Source: RGIG7332 sp045580305 (GTDB lineage Bacteria; Bacillota; Clostridia; Oscillospirales; JAAYXM01). Taken from it: DNA of 64,000 bases. Shown here one piece after another: positions 15,850-24,780 of this stretch; the first letter of the stretch is position 1; each line of letters begins with the position of its first letter. Both the position numbers and the translations under genes were made by a program. Under the pieces are notes generated by a model. It saw nothing but the letters and a program-made list of their open reading frames with translations. It searched no databases and was not told where the DNA came from. The DNA is taken from assembly GCA_045580305.1 (NCBI GenBank), contig JAZNNQ010000001.1, forward strand, positions 62,001 through 126,000, written 5' to 3'.

Positions 15850-16352
15850 GTAAAGTAAATAAACTGACCCTATCTTCAATTTTACTTGCGGGTGCGGTGT
15901 TGTGCCTTTATCTGGCATCGGCTTTTCCGGTAATGTCACTTACGCTTATCGCTATTGCAAGTATAATTACATATGTGGCTATAATTGAGTGTAAGTCACT
16001 CTATGCGCTTATGGTTTATATTGCTACCACCGCGTTGGGATTTCTCATCGTACCCGATAAATCCTGCGTGATTTTATATACGCTTCTTTTCGGCGCGTAT
16101 CCCTTTATAAAGCATTTTTCCGAAAAGGTAAAAATCAAGGCACTTTCCTGGCTGATTAAGCTTTTATGTGTAAACGCGCTTATATTCATCTTGTATTTCG
16201 CGTTTAAGGAGCTTCTTTTATCCTTTGTGCCGGCAAATTGGCTGCTTATTTTTGCATATCTTGCATTCAATTTCGTGTTTATCACATTTGACATCTGCAT
16301 AACCCGTTTAAAAGTGTTTTATATGTGGCGCATACATCGCCATATCGTTTGA
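15846..16352 (+). CDS. Membrane protein of unknown function
   Basis: A 168-aa hydrophobic protein with about five membrane segments (LTLSSILLAGAVLCLYLAS and following stretches) and a basic C-terminus (CITRLKVFYMWRIHRHIV). No family is recognised with confidence. ATG 15846 overlaps the TGA of the J-domain gene (ATGA), the last link of a four-gene coupled chain from the RseC-like gene. The consensus promoter of yicC lies across its stop codon. Confidence 0.8.
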   Translation: MSKVNKLTLSSILLAGAVLCLYLASAFPVMSLTLIAIASIITYVAIIECKSLYALMVYIATTALGFLIVPDKSCVILYTLLFGAYPFIKHFSEKVKIKALSWLIKLLCVNALIFILYFAFKELLLSFVPANWLLIFAYLAFNFVFITFDICITRLKVFYMWRIHRHIV

Positions 16353-16377
16353 CAAAAAGGGCGCTTAAGCCTATAAT
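16349..16377 (+). promoter_or_regulatory. Perfect-consensus sigma-A promoter for yicC-remA-rpoZ
   Basis: TTGACA, 17 bp, TATAAT, an exact match to both consensus hexamers with ideal spacing. It overlaps the last codons of the upstream membrane protein gene; the yicC ATG is 31 bp downstream. Confidence 0.9.
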
Positions 16378-16408
16378 TTAAGTAATAAAACAGTTTAGGA
16401 GTGACCCC

Positions 16409-17287
16409 ATGATTAAGAGTATGACCGGATACGGTCGCGGACAAGCTATCGGAAAAAACAGAGATATAACCGTAGAAATCAAATCGGTAAATCACCGCTA
16501 TTTCGATTGCTCCATAAGAACACCCAGAGGCTGTGCCTTTTTGGAAGAGCCTATTAAGGCGTATCTCCAGAAGCATATAGGCCGCGGAAAGGTGGATGTG
16601 TTTGTCACTGTGGACACATCAAAGGGCGTTGATGCAACCGTTTCGCTTTGTGAGCCTATGGTACAGGCTTACATTGATATTGCTAAAAAGTTAGAAAGCG
16701 ATTTCGGCGTTGAAAATGACCTCACCGCAACCCGTATTATGCGGATGGCGGATGTGCTCACCATAACCAAGGAAGAGACTGACGAGGAAGAACTTGCCCG
16801 TGAGGTAATGTCAGCTCTTGAGATCGCTGTCGAGGGCCATACTGCAATGGCGGTAAAGGAAGGCGAGAAGCTTGTTTCCGACATTCTCCTTCGCCTTGAC
16901 AATATCGAGGCGCTCGTAGGCAAGGTCGAAGAGCGCAGCCCCCTTTGTGTTGTGGAGTACCGTGAAAAGCTGGAGGCTCGTATGCGCGAGGTTTTAGACA
17001 CGGTCAACATCGAACCACAGAGAATTCTTACCGAGGCGGCTATCTTCGCTGATAAGATAGCGGTTACCGAGGAAACCGTTCGACTCAGAAGTCATATTGC
17101 TCAGACGAGAGATATGCTAAAGAACGGAAACGGCATCGGCAGAAAGCTTGACTTCCTGGTGCAGGAATTTAATCGTGAGGCGAATACAACCGGCTCTAAA
17201 GCGAATGATGTTATAATGGCTCAGTATGTTGTGGATCTTAAGGCGGAGATCGAAAAAATCCGTGAGCAGATACAGAATATAGAATAA
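16409..17287 (+). CDS. yicC: YicC/YloC family endoribonuclease
   Basis: A 292-aa protein with the family opening MIKSMTGYGRGQ and VEIKSVNHRYFDCSIRTPR, and the C-terminal DUF1732 block GRKLDFLVQEFNREANTTGSKA with EIEKIREQIQNIE. YicC of E. coli and YloC of Bacillus are reported endoribonucleases acting in RNA turnover. Length is normal. TTAGGAG precedes the ATG. Immediately followed by remA, as in Bacillus and Clostridia. Confidence 0.95.
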   Translation: MIKSMTGYGRGQAIGKNRDITVEIKSVNHRYFDCSIRTPRGCAFLEEPIKAYLQKHIGRGKVDVFVTVDTSKGVDATVSLCEPMVQAYIDIAKKLESDFGVENDLTATRIMRMADVLTITKEETDEEELAREVMSALEIAVEGHTAMAVKEGEKLVSDILLRLDNIEALVGKVEERSPLCVVEYREKLEARMREVLDTVNIEPQRILTEAAIFADKIAVTEETVRLRSHIAQTRDMLKNGNGIGRKLDFLVQEFNREANTTGSKANDVIMAQYVVDLKAEIEKIREQIQNIE

Positions 17288-17300
17288 GAGGTGCGGCAGA

Positions 17301-17570
17301 ATGAAGCTTATAAATATCGGCTTTGGCAATGTGGTTTCCGCAGGTCGCGTAATCGCTATTGTAAGCCCGGAATCCGCACCGATCAAGCGTATTGTGCAGG
17401 AAGCACGCGATCGGGGAATGCTAATTGATGCAACCTACGGTCGCCGTACCCGCGCGGTAATTATTATGGACAGTGACCATGTCATCCTATCGGCGATCCT
17501 GCCCGAAACGGTGGCACACCGTATGGATGTAAAAGACGAAGAAGACGAAATTATTACAGAAAATGAATAA
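17301..17570 (+). CDS. remA: RemA-like DNA-binding regulator (DUF370)
   Basis: An 89-aa protein with the highly conserved RemA sequence: KLINIGFGNVVSAGRVIAI, then SAPIKRIVQEARDRG, DATYGRRTRAVI and the DSDHVILSAI strand. In Bacillus subtilis RemA activates biofilm matrix and osmoprotection genes. GAGGTG precedes the ATG by 8 nt. In most Firmicutes gmk follows; here rpoZ follows directly. Confidence 0.95.
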   Translation: MKLINIGFGNVVSAGRVIAIVSPESAPIKRIVQEARDRGMLIDATYGRRTRAVIIMDSDHVILSAILPETVAHRMDVKDEEDEIITENE

Positions 17571-17589
17571 AAAGGAAGAGGTATTAATT

Positions 17590-17784
17590 ATGATTTATCC
17601 GGCAATGAATGTTTTAATGGAAAAGGTAAGCAGTCGCTATATGCTTGTAAATGTTGCGGCAAAGCGTGCACGCCAGATTGCTGACGAGGCTGAGGCTGAC
17701 GGCAAGAGTCTTACCGAGAAACCGGTCAGAAGCGCGGTTAATGAGCTTGCATCCGGCAAACTCATTGTTAAAGAGAACGACTAA
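17590..17784 (+). CDS. rpoZ: RNA polymerase omega subunit
   Basis: A 64-aa omega subunit: MIYPAMNVLMEKVSSRYMLVNVAAKRARQIADEA is the classic N-terminus, followed by KPVRSAVNELASGKL. Omega promotes assembly of core RNA polymerase. ATG 17590 is chosen because AAGGAAGAGG ends about 9 nt upstream; an in-frame ATG at 17563 lies inside the remA end and adds non-family residues. A terminator follows 6 nt after the stop. Confidence 0.95.
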   Translation: MIYPAMNVLMEKVSSRYMLVNVAAKRARQIADEAEADGKSLTEKPVRSAVNELASGKLIVKEND

Positions 17785-17790
17785 TTAAGG

Positions 17791-17814
17791 AAGCGGAGTG
17801 GTCGCACTCCGCTT
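17791..17814 (+). terminator. Terminator after rpoZ
   Basis: A 10-bp stem, AAGCGGAGTG / CACTCCGCTT with GTCG loop, followed by TTTAT. It separates yicC-remA-rpoZ from priA. Confidence 0.85.
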
Positions 17815-17840
17815 TTTATCTATGAAGGGTGGTGGCGAAA

Positions 17841-20282
17841 ATGTACAACAATATAGCGCGTGTTGCGGTAAGTAAAGCGATTTTCGCCATCGACAAGCCG
17901 TACGATTACCGCATCCCCGAGATACTGATGGATAAAATTCAAGTCGGTAAGCGGGTAATGGTGCCGTTTGGCCGCGGCAACAAAAGGTGCGAAGCCATGG
18001 TGCTCTCCCTTACGGCGGATAACGGTGAAAAACAGCTTAAAGAAGTGCTCGAGGTACTGGACGATGAGCCTATTTTAAATGCAGCTGACTTAAAACTCGC
18101 TTTTTGGGTAAAAGAGCGGTGCTTCTGTTCACTATATGATGTTTTTCGTGCACAGCTACCCACGGGCGTCTGGTATAAATTCAGCCAGAGCTATCATTTA
18201 AACGAGAGTACTACATATGATGACATAATAAGTGCCTTGGACGGTGATGAAAAGGCTGAAGAGGTCGCAGGAATATTGACAAATTCCAAGAATGGTTTGG
18301 GCGATGAGTATGAGGAGCAGGGGAAAATCCTTCTCCGTGCGGGTCTTGTATATGCTCGCGACATCGCTGCTCGCAAGGTAAATGACAAAACCGTAAAGCG
18401 TGTAAAGCTTGCAGTAAGCGAAGAGGCTGTGGATGACTATATTACTTCTCTCGGCCGCCGTGCACCTATGCAGAAGGAGATATTGCGCCTTCTCCGTGAT
18501 ATTGGCAGTGCAAATATGCAGGAGCTTTGCTATTTTACAGGTGCTACAAGCGCGACTATAAATACTTTAGCTAACCGTGGCATTGTCGAACTGTCCGATG
18601 TGGAGGTGTTCCGCCGTCCCAAATTAAAGGATAGCGGCAGGGGCGCTATTATTGAGTTAAATGAAGAACAAACGACGGCTTATACCGAGCTTGAGAAAAA
18701 ACTTCACGCAGGCAGCGCCAGCTGTTCGCTTCTTTTCGGCGTTACCGGAAGCGGTAAAACATTGGTTTATATAAAGCTTATTGAGAAGGCGTGTGAAGCG
18801 GGTAAGAGTGCTATTATGCTGGTGCCGGAAATTGCGCTTACTCCCCAGATGGTAGAGCGTTTTTATTCATATTTCGGCGACAAGATCGCGATTTTACACA
18901 GTGCACTTTCAATAGGTGAGCGTTTTGACGAATGGAAGCGTATCCGACGCGGCGATGTTTCGGTTGTTGTCGGCACTCGTTCTGCGGTTTTTGCGCCAAT
19001 TCCAAACTTGGGACTTATAATTATGGACGAGGAGCAGGAACATACCTATAAATCCGGCAATACACCTCGTTACCACGCCCGTGATGTTGCAAAATTCAGA
19101 TGTGTGTCGAATGGTGCTATGCTTCTTTTGGGCTCTGCAACACCATCTGTTGAGAGTATGTACGCCGCAAAAAGCGGGAAGTATAGTCTTTATACAATTG
19201 CAAAGCGTTTCAACGACCAAAACCTGCCTCAGGTAATCATTTCCGATATGCGGCAGGAGTTGCGCTCGGGCAACGGCGGAACGATTGGCAAAACCTTGCT
19301 TTATGAGATTGCAGATAATATAGCTCGAGGGGAACAGAGTATACTGTTCTTAAACCGCCGTGGTCAGGCAAGATATGCACTTTGTAATGCTTGCGGATAT
19401 TCTCCGGAATGTCCGAATTGCAGTGTTACACTCACTTACCACTCTGCAAATAAGCGCTTTATGTGCCACCATTGCACATATTCCGTTCCCGCGCAGGATG
19501 TGTGTCCCAATTGTGGTGAGAAAATGCAGTTTTATGGCGCGGGCACACAGAGACTGGAGGATGAATTAAAAACAGCATTTCCGGATGTTGATATTCTCCG
19601 TATGGACTATGACACCACCCGTGCCCTGGCGTCTCATCAGGAAATACTTGACAAATTTGAAAATGAAAAAATCCCGATACTTATCGGCACACAGATGATA
19701 ACAAAGGGTCTTGATTTTGAAAATGTAACCCTTGTAGGTGTGCTTTCAGCCGATCAGTCGCTTAATATAGACGATTTCCGCGCACAAGAGAATACATTTT
19801 CTCTTATTACCCAGGTCGTGGGTCGCGCGGGGCGCGGCGAGAAGCGGGGACGAGCAGTGATACAGACCTTTTCGCCGAAAAATGCCATTATTCACCAGGC
19901 GGCGGATCAGGATTACGAGGCGTTTTACAATACCGAAATTAATCTTCGAAAAATGCGCTCTTTCCCACCGTTTTGTGATATAATAACATTACTTATATCA
20001 GGCGTTAATGAGTCCGAGGTGTTCTACGGTAGTATGCGCACAGCGGAAAAATTAAATCGCGCTGTCAAAGGTGTTTACAGTGACCTAAATGCAAAGGTCT
20101 TTGGACCCACACCTGCCGCACTTCTTAAGGTGAGCGGCAAATACAGGTATAAGATTTCAATCTGCTGTGAGAACAATAAGCGATCCCGTGAGCTTATAGG
20201 GCGACTTCTCTGTGATTTCAGAGCAGATGGCAAAAACCGACGACTTACCATAGTTGCGGATGTAAATTCAATTGAGTTTTAG
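17841..20282 (+). CDS. priA: Primosomal replication restart helicase PriA
   Basis: An 813-aa superfamily 2 helicase that reloads the replisome at stalled forks. The N-terminal DNA-binding region (NIARVAVSKAIFAIDKPYDY, VPFGRGNK) is followed by Walker A GVTGSGKT near residue 299, the DEEQ helicase box (IMDEEQEHTYK), a helicase-borne zinc module with paired cysteines (CNACGY, CPNC, CHHC, CPNCGEK) and the motif VVGRAGRGEKRGRAVIQT. ATG 17841 fits best; two in-frame GTG codons at 17829 and 17832 are possible alternatives. It opens the long priA-def-fmt-yugP-rsmB-rlmN run; def follows 11 nt after the stop. Confidence 0.96.
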   Translation: MYNNIARVAVSKAIFAIDKPYDYRIPEILMDKIQVGKRVMVPFGRGNKRCEAMVLSLTADNGEKQLKEVLEVLDDEPILNAADLKLAFWVKERCFCSLYDVFRAQLPTGVWYKFSQSYHLNESTTYDDIISALDGDEKAEEVAGILTNSKNGLGDEYEEQGKILLRAGLVYARDIAARKVNDKTVKRVKLAVSEEAVDDYITSLGRRAPMQKEILRLLRDIGSANMQELCYFTGATSATINTLANRGIVELSDVEVFRRPKLKDSGRGAIIELNEEQTTAYTELEKKLHAGSASCSLLFGVTGSGKTLVYIKLIEKACEAGKSAIMLVPEIALTPQMVERFYSYFGDKIAILHSALSIGERFDEWKRIRRGDVSVVVGTRSAVFAPIPNLGLIIMDEEQEHTYKSGNTPRYHARDVAKFRCVSNGAMLLLGSATPSVESMYAAKSGKYSLYTIAKRFNDQNLPQVIISDMRQELRSGNGGTIGKTLLYEIADNIARGEQSILFLNRRGQARYALCNACGYSPECPNCSVTLTYHSANKRFMCHHCTYSVPAQDVCPNCGEKMQFYGAGTQRLEDELKTAFPDVDILRMDYDTTRALASHQEILDKFENEKIPILIGTQMITKGLDFENVTLVGVLSADQSLNIDDFRAQENTFSLITQVVGRAGRGEKRGRAVIQTFSPKNAIIHQAADQDYEAFYNTEINLRKMRSFPPFCDIITLLISGVNESEVFYGSMRTAEKLNRAVKGVYSDLNAKVFGPTPAALLKVSGKYRYKISICCENNKRSRELIGRLLCDFRADGKNRRLTIVADVNSIEF

Positions 20283-20293
20283 GAGAGATAGCA

Positions 20294-20752
20294 ATGGCAA
20301 TAAGAAATATTGTAAAACGCGGAGACGATGTACTTAAAAAAACCTGCCGTCCGGTGGTGAATTTTGATGCCCGTCTTCATACATTACTTGACGATATGCA
20401 CGACACGGTAGTTGCTGCTGACGGTGCAGGTCTTGCTGCACCGCAGGTAGGCGTCCTGCGTCGTGCGGTACTGGTAATTAACGGGGACGACTTTTTAGAG
20501 CTTATAAACCCCGAAATAATCGAAACCAAAGGAGAGCAGATCGAGGCGGAAGGATGCCTGAGTGTGCCCGGTATTTATGGTACGGTAAGCAGACCCGCAT
20601 ATGTAAAGGTGCGCGCGCAGGACAGATACGGCAAATTTTTCGAGGTCGAAGGTGAAGAACTTGCCGCTCGAGCATTCTGCCACGAGATAGACCACTTAAA
20701 CGGAACGCTTTTCACCGATAAGGTCATCGAATATATCGAAGAGGAGAAATAG
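20294..20752 (+). CDS. def: Peptide deformylase
   Basis: Removes the formyl group from nascent N-terminal methionine. The 152-aa metalloenzyme has all three motifs: GAGLAAPQVG, EGCLSVPG (metal Cys) and HEIDHLNG (two metal His and the catalytic Glu). Directly followed by fmt, which adds the formyl group, the usual def-fmt pairing. GGAGAG precedes the ATG. Confidence 0.97.
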   Translation: MAIRNIVKRGDDVLKKTCRPVVNFDARLHTLLDDMHDTVVAADGAGLAAPQVGVLRRAVLVINGDDFLELINPEIIETKGEQIEAEGCLSVPGIYGTVSRPAYVKVRAQDRYGKFFEVEGEELAARAFCHEIDHLNGTLFTDKVIEYIEEEK

Positions 20753-20758
20753 GATAGT

Positions 20759-21688
20759 ATGAAGGTCTTGTTTATGGGAACTCCCGATTTTGCAGTGCCG
20801 TCTCTTGAGGCGCTTATCAAAGCGGGACATAATGTGTGTGCGGTACTTACCCAGCCTGACCGTCCGGCAGGTCGCGGCATGAAATTGCTTCCGCCTGCGG
20901 TTAAAGTTGCGGCAGAGGCACATAATATACCCGTGCATCAACCCACAAAGTTAAAAAATGATGCACTTCTTCCATTACTTGAGGAATACGATCCTGATAT
21001 AATTGCGGTTGTTGCTTATGGAAGAATATTACCCAAGTATATTCTTGATTATCCCAAGTACGGATGCATCAATGTTCACGGCTCATTACTTCCCAAATAC
21101 CGCGGTGCCGCACCTATCCAGTGGGCAGTGCTCAACGGTGACGAGAAGAGCGGTGTTTGCACGATGTATATGAATGAAGGGCTGGATACTGGCGATATTA
21201 TAGAGTGTGTCGAAACACCCATCGGTGAGAACGAAACAGCTGAAAGTCTTTTCGACAGATTGTCGGCTATTGGTGCAGATGCTCTTGTTTCTACATTTGA
21301 GCTTATTGAAAACGGAAATGCGACCCGCACCCCTCAGGATGAAAGCAAGGCGACTTATGCCAAAATTCTCACCCGTGAGGATGGTAAAATATTCTGGGAA
21401 AAGAGCGCGCGTGAGGTAAGAAATACAATACGCGGTTCATATTCCTGGCCTATTGCATATACAATGCTCGATGATGTAAAAATTAAAATCTACCACGCTA
21501 TAAAGGGTAAAAAGACAAATGACCCGGCAGGCAGGGTGATCTCGATTTCCGACGCGGGAATGGAAGTTGCCTGCGGAAACGGAGAAAGTATCATTGTAAC
21601 AGAACTTCAGTTTCCCAATGCAAAGCGTATGGCACCGGCAGATTATTTCAGAGGTCATAAAAGTATCTTAGGCGAGATTTTATTATAG
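20759..21688 (+). CDS. fmt: Methionyl-tRNA formyltransferase
   Basis: A 309-aa enzyme that formylates initiator Met-tRNA using 10-formyl-tetrahydrofolate. The N-terminal domain shows MGTPDFAVPSL, the catalytic HGSLLPKYRGAAPIQWA with Asn/His, and the distal TGDII Asp. The C-terminal oligonucleotide-binding domain (GRVISISDAGMEVACGNG) is complete. It begins 6 nt after def. Confidence 0.97.
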   Translation: MKVLFMGTPDFAVPSLEALIKAGHNVCAVLTQPDRPAGRGMKLLPPAVKVAAEAHNIPVHQPTKLKNDALLPLLEEYDPDIIAVVAYGRILPKYILDYPKYGCINVHGSLLPKYRGAAPIQWAVLNGDEKSGVCTMYMNEGLDTGDIIECVETPIGENETAESLFDRLSAIGADALVSTFELIENGNATRTPQDESKATYAKILTREDGKIFWEKSAREVRNTIRGSYSWPIAYTMLDDVKIKIYHAIKGKKTNDPAGRVISISDAGMEVACGNGESIIVTELQFPNAKRMAPADYFRGHKSILGEILL

Positions 21689-21698
21689 GAGAGTAGCT

Positions 21699-22391
21699 AT
21701 GTATTATTACGGTATTGATATAACCTATATAATTTATGTTCTTCCTGCGGTTATTTTCACAATAATCGCGCAGATTGCGGTAAAAAGCGCTTATTCAAAA
21801 ATGTCCAAGATGTATAGCGAGCGCGGTTTTACAGGCGCAGATATAGCACAGCGCATTTTATACAGCGCAGGTGTTACCGGCGTGTCTGTTGTGCCCATAG
21901 CGGGCGAGATGACCGATAATTTCAACCCGAAAACCAACACCGTGTCGTTATCTCAGGGTGTTTACGACTCCACATCTATTGCGGCAGCGGGAATTGCCGC
22001 CCACGAATGTGGCCACGCGATACAGTATGCCAAGGGCTATGGCCCGATAAAACTTAGAAACGCCATCGTTCCGGTATGTAATATCGGCTCAATGGCGGCA
22101 ATGCCTCTTATATTGATCGGATTCATTCTCAATGCTCAGATTTTCGTTACCCTCGGTATTGCATTTTTTGCCCTTGCTGTATTCTTCCAGCTTATTACAT
22201 TACCGGTAGAGTTCAATGCTTCCCGCCGTGCTATGCAGTGCCTCAGAGACGGAGGTATCTTATCTGTTGATGAATTGCCTAAGGCAAGAAAGGTTCTTAC
22301 TGCTGCGGCAATGACATATGTTGCAGCTCTTGCGGTATCTCTTATGCAGCTTCTTCGACTTATTTTACTTGCCAACAGGCGCAGGGATTAG
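21699..22391 (+). CDS. Membrane zinc metallopeptidase, YugP family
   Basis: A 230-aa integral membrane protein with the zinc site AAHECGHAIQ (HExxH) near residues 105-109. Membrane segments lie near residues 5-25, 125-165 and 200-222. PVEFNASRRAMQCL is the other conserved family segment. Substrates are unknown. The gene lies between fmt and rsmB, a common place for yugP in Clostridia. GGAG precedes the ATG; rsmB starts 3 nt after its stop. Confidence 0.9.
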   Translation: MYYYGIDITYIIYVLPAVIFTIIAQIAVKSAYSKMSKMYSERGFTGADIAQRILYSAGVTGVSVVPIAGEMTDNFNPKTNTVSLSQGVYDSTSIAAAGIAAHECGHAIQYAKGYGPIKLRNAIVPVCNIGSMAAMPLILIGFILNAQIFVTLGIAFFALAVFFQLITLPVEFNASRRAMQCLRDGGILSVDELPKARKVLTAAAMTYVAALAVSLMQLLRLILLANRRRD

Positions 22392-22394
22392 ACT

Positions 22395-23699
22395 ATGGCA
22401 AAGACAGCAAGAGATATAGCGGCATCAGCGCTTTTTGCATTCAGAAAAAACGGCGCCTGGGCCGACGGATATTTAAAAGATGCTATCAAAGAGGGAGCTT
22501 TGCCGAAAAGAGATGCATCCCTTGCATCCCAGATAACCTATGGTGTTATGCAAAATATAGCACTCCTTGATTTTTATATAGGTGAGTATTCGAGTATTAA
22601 GATAAATAAAATATCGCCGAGAATTCTTGATGTTTTGCGTATCGGTGTGTATCAGCTTCTGTTCCTTGACAGAATTCCGTCACACGCGATTGTAAACGAG
22701 GCGGTAAAAGCTGCAAGGCGGGATAACCCCCGTGCTGCCGGCTTTGTAAATGCGATGCTTCGACGCATAAGCGGGGATAAGGATAGCCTTAAAGAGCCGA
22801 CGGATTTAGCGGTAAAATACAGCCACCCAAGCTGGCTCGTTAAAAAACTTACCGCAATTTACGGTGCGGATGCAGAACTTATCTTAACGGAAAACAATAA
22901 AATTCCGCCCATTTGCGCCCGTGTAAATACCCTTAAAACAAGCGTAAATGAACTTATAGAGACATTGAGTTCCGAAGATGTCAGAGCAAAAGCTCATCCG
23001 TGGCTAACTGATTGCGTAATTCTGTCCGAAACCGGTGACTTGTCCGCATTGCAGGCGTATAAAGATGGCAAGTTCCACATTTGCGATCCTGCAAGTCAGC
23101 TTTGCGCTCGTGCACTTGAAGCAAAACCCGGAGAGATTGTTCTTGACACATGCGCTGCACCGGGTGGAAAAAGCTTTACAATCGCCCAATATTTAAAGGG
23201 TGAGGGTAAACTCGTTTCCTGCGACATACATAAGCATAAAATCGAACTGCTGAAAAAGGGTGCTGAGCGCCTTGGTATAACTAATCTTACGGCCGAACTT
23301 CGCGACGGCCGCGAGTTCTGTAATGATTGGAAGAAAGCATTTGACGGGGTGCTTTGCGATGTGCCCTGTTCGGGTATTGGTGTAATCCGTAAAAAGCCGG
23401 AGATCCGCTTTAAGAACGAGGCGGACATTGCACGACTTCCTGAAATCCAGCTTGATATACTCAAAAACGCGGCATATTATGTTAAAAAGGGCGGCGTGCT
23501 GGTTTATTCCACCTGTACCATATTACCTGAGGAAAATGGTGATGTAATAGACGAATTCCTCAAGGAAAACAAGGACTTTTTCCGCGAGGAAATAGAACTT
23601 TCCTGCCCAAATGGCAAAAATAAGGGTGAGATAACCCTGCTTCCACATAAAAATGATTGCGACGGTTTCTTTATTTGCAAGCTTAGGAGAGTAAAATGA
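22395..23699 (+). CDS. rsmB: 16S rRNA (cytosine-967-C5)-methyltransferase
   Basis: A 434-aa SAM-dependent methyltransferase. Residues 1-130 form the NusB-like RNA-binding domain (YGVMQNIALLDFYIG, LFLDRIPSHAIVNEAV). The catalytic part has DTCAAPGGKSFTIAQ (SAM loop), DVPCSGIGVIRKKPE (first Cys) and VYSTCTILPEEN (second, nucleophilic Cys). The stop overlaps the rlmN start by 4 nt. Confidence 0.96.
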   Translation: MAKTARDIAASALFAFRKNGAWADGYLKDAIKEGALPKRDASLASQITYGVMQNIALLDFYIGEYSSIKINKISPRILDVLRIGVYQLLFLDRIPSHAIVNEAVKAARRDNPRAAGFVNAMLRRISGDKDSLKEPTDLAVKYSHPSWLVKKLTAIYGADAELILTENNKIPPICARVNTLKTSVNELIETLSSEDVRAKAHPWLTDCVILSETGDLSALQAYKDGKFHICDPASQLCARALEAKPGEIVLDTCAAPGGKSFTIAQYLKGEGKLVSCDIHKHKIELLKKGAERLGITNLTAELRDGREFCNDWKKAFDGVLCDVPCSGIGVIRKKPEIRFKNEADIARLPEIQLDILKNAAYYVKKGGVLVYSTCTILPEENGDVIDEFLKENKDFFREEIELSCPNGKNKGEITLLPHKNDCDGFFICKLRRVK

Positions 23700-24730
23700 C
23701 AGATATTAAATCAATGACAGAGGAAGAGCTTATAGCCTTTATGACAGAAATAGGCGAGCCTAAATTCCGCGGGGGTCAGATATTCAAATGGCTGTCCCGG
23801 GGTGTCAGATCTTTTGATGAAATGACGAACCTGTCCAAAGCCCTTCGTGAAAAATTGGCACAGCTGTGTGAACTTAGAAATGCCGAAATGATACGAAAGC
23901 AAGCCTCTCGTCTTGACGGTACAATTAAATATCTCTGGCGCTTTCCCGACGGCAACTGTGTTGAGTCGGTGTTTATGGAATATAAGCACGGCAACACTAT
24001 CTGTATTTCCACCCAGGTCGGATGTCGTATGGGCTGTAAGTTTTGCGCGTCGACCATAGCTGGCCTTCAGCGCAATCTAACGCCTGGCGAAATGCTGGAC
24101 CAGATAATCGCCGCGCAGCTTGACACCGGAAAAAGAGTGTCCAATATCGTGCTTATGGGTACCGGTGAGCCACTTGATAATTATGACAATGTAATCGCTT
24201 TTTTAAGGCTTGTGGGGCATAAGAACGGACTAAATATTGGTATGCGCCATATATCATTGTCAACTTGCGGAATATGTGATAAAATTAAGAAACTGGCAGA
24301 GGAGAATTTGCAGATAACTCTATCCATTTCACTCCACGCGCCGGATAATGAAACAAGAGGCAAAATAATGCCTATAAACAACCGATTTTCGGTTGAAGAG
24401 CTTATTTCCGCCTGCAAGTATTACTTCTCAAAAACATCCCGCAGAATTTCTTTCGAATACACAATGATAGATGGAGTAAGTGATACCGAAGAATGTGCTC
24501 GAAAGCTTGCAAAACTCCTTCAAGGCTTCCCGTGTCATATCAATCTGATACCATTGAATCCGGTGAGTGAGCGGGATTTGAAGCCGAGTAGCAAGAAAAC
24601 AATTGAGAAATTTACCGAAATACTGACCAAAACGGGACTTACCGTCACTGTAAGAAGAAGCCTCGGTGGCGATATAGATGCGGCGTGCGGTCAGCTTCGT
24701 CGTAAGGTAGAAAAGGGCGAAGGAATTTAA
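23696..24730 (+). CDS. rlmN: 23S rRNA (adenine-2503-C2)/tRNA methyltransferase RlmN
   Basis: Radical SAM enzyme of 344 aa that methylates A2503 of 23S rRNA and A37 of tRNA. The cluster motif is GCRMGCKFCAS (CxxxCxxC) near residue 106. The methyl-carrying cysteine is in DAACGQLR near the C-terminus. ISTQVGC and LMGTGEPLDNYDNV are typical. It overlaps rsmB by 4 nt, joining two RNA methylases. Confidence 0.97.
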   Translation: MTDIKSMTEEELIAFMTEIGEPKFRGGQIFKWLSRGVRSFDEMTNLSKALREKLAQLCELRNAEMIRKQASRLDGTIKYLWRFPDGNCVESVFMEYKHGNTICISTQVGCRMGCKFCASTIAGLQRNLTPGEMLDQIIAAQLDTGKRVSNIVLMGTGEPLDNYDNVIAFLRLVGHKNGLNIGMRHISLSTCGICDKIKKLAEENLQITLSISLHAPDNETRGKIMPINNRFSVEELISACKYYFSKTSRRISFEYTMIDGVSDTEECARKLAKLLQGFPCHINLIPLNPVSERDLKPSSKKTIEKFTEILTKTGLTVTVRRSLGGDIDAACGQLRRKVEKGEGI

Positions 24731-24780
24731 CTTATACAAAATAACAATGACTTTTTTCATCAGAGGATGAGGTGGTTTAA

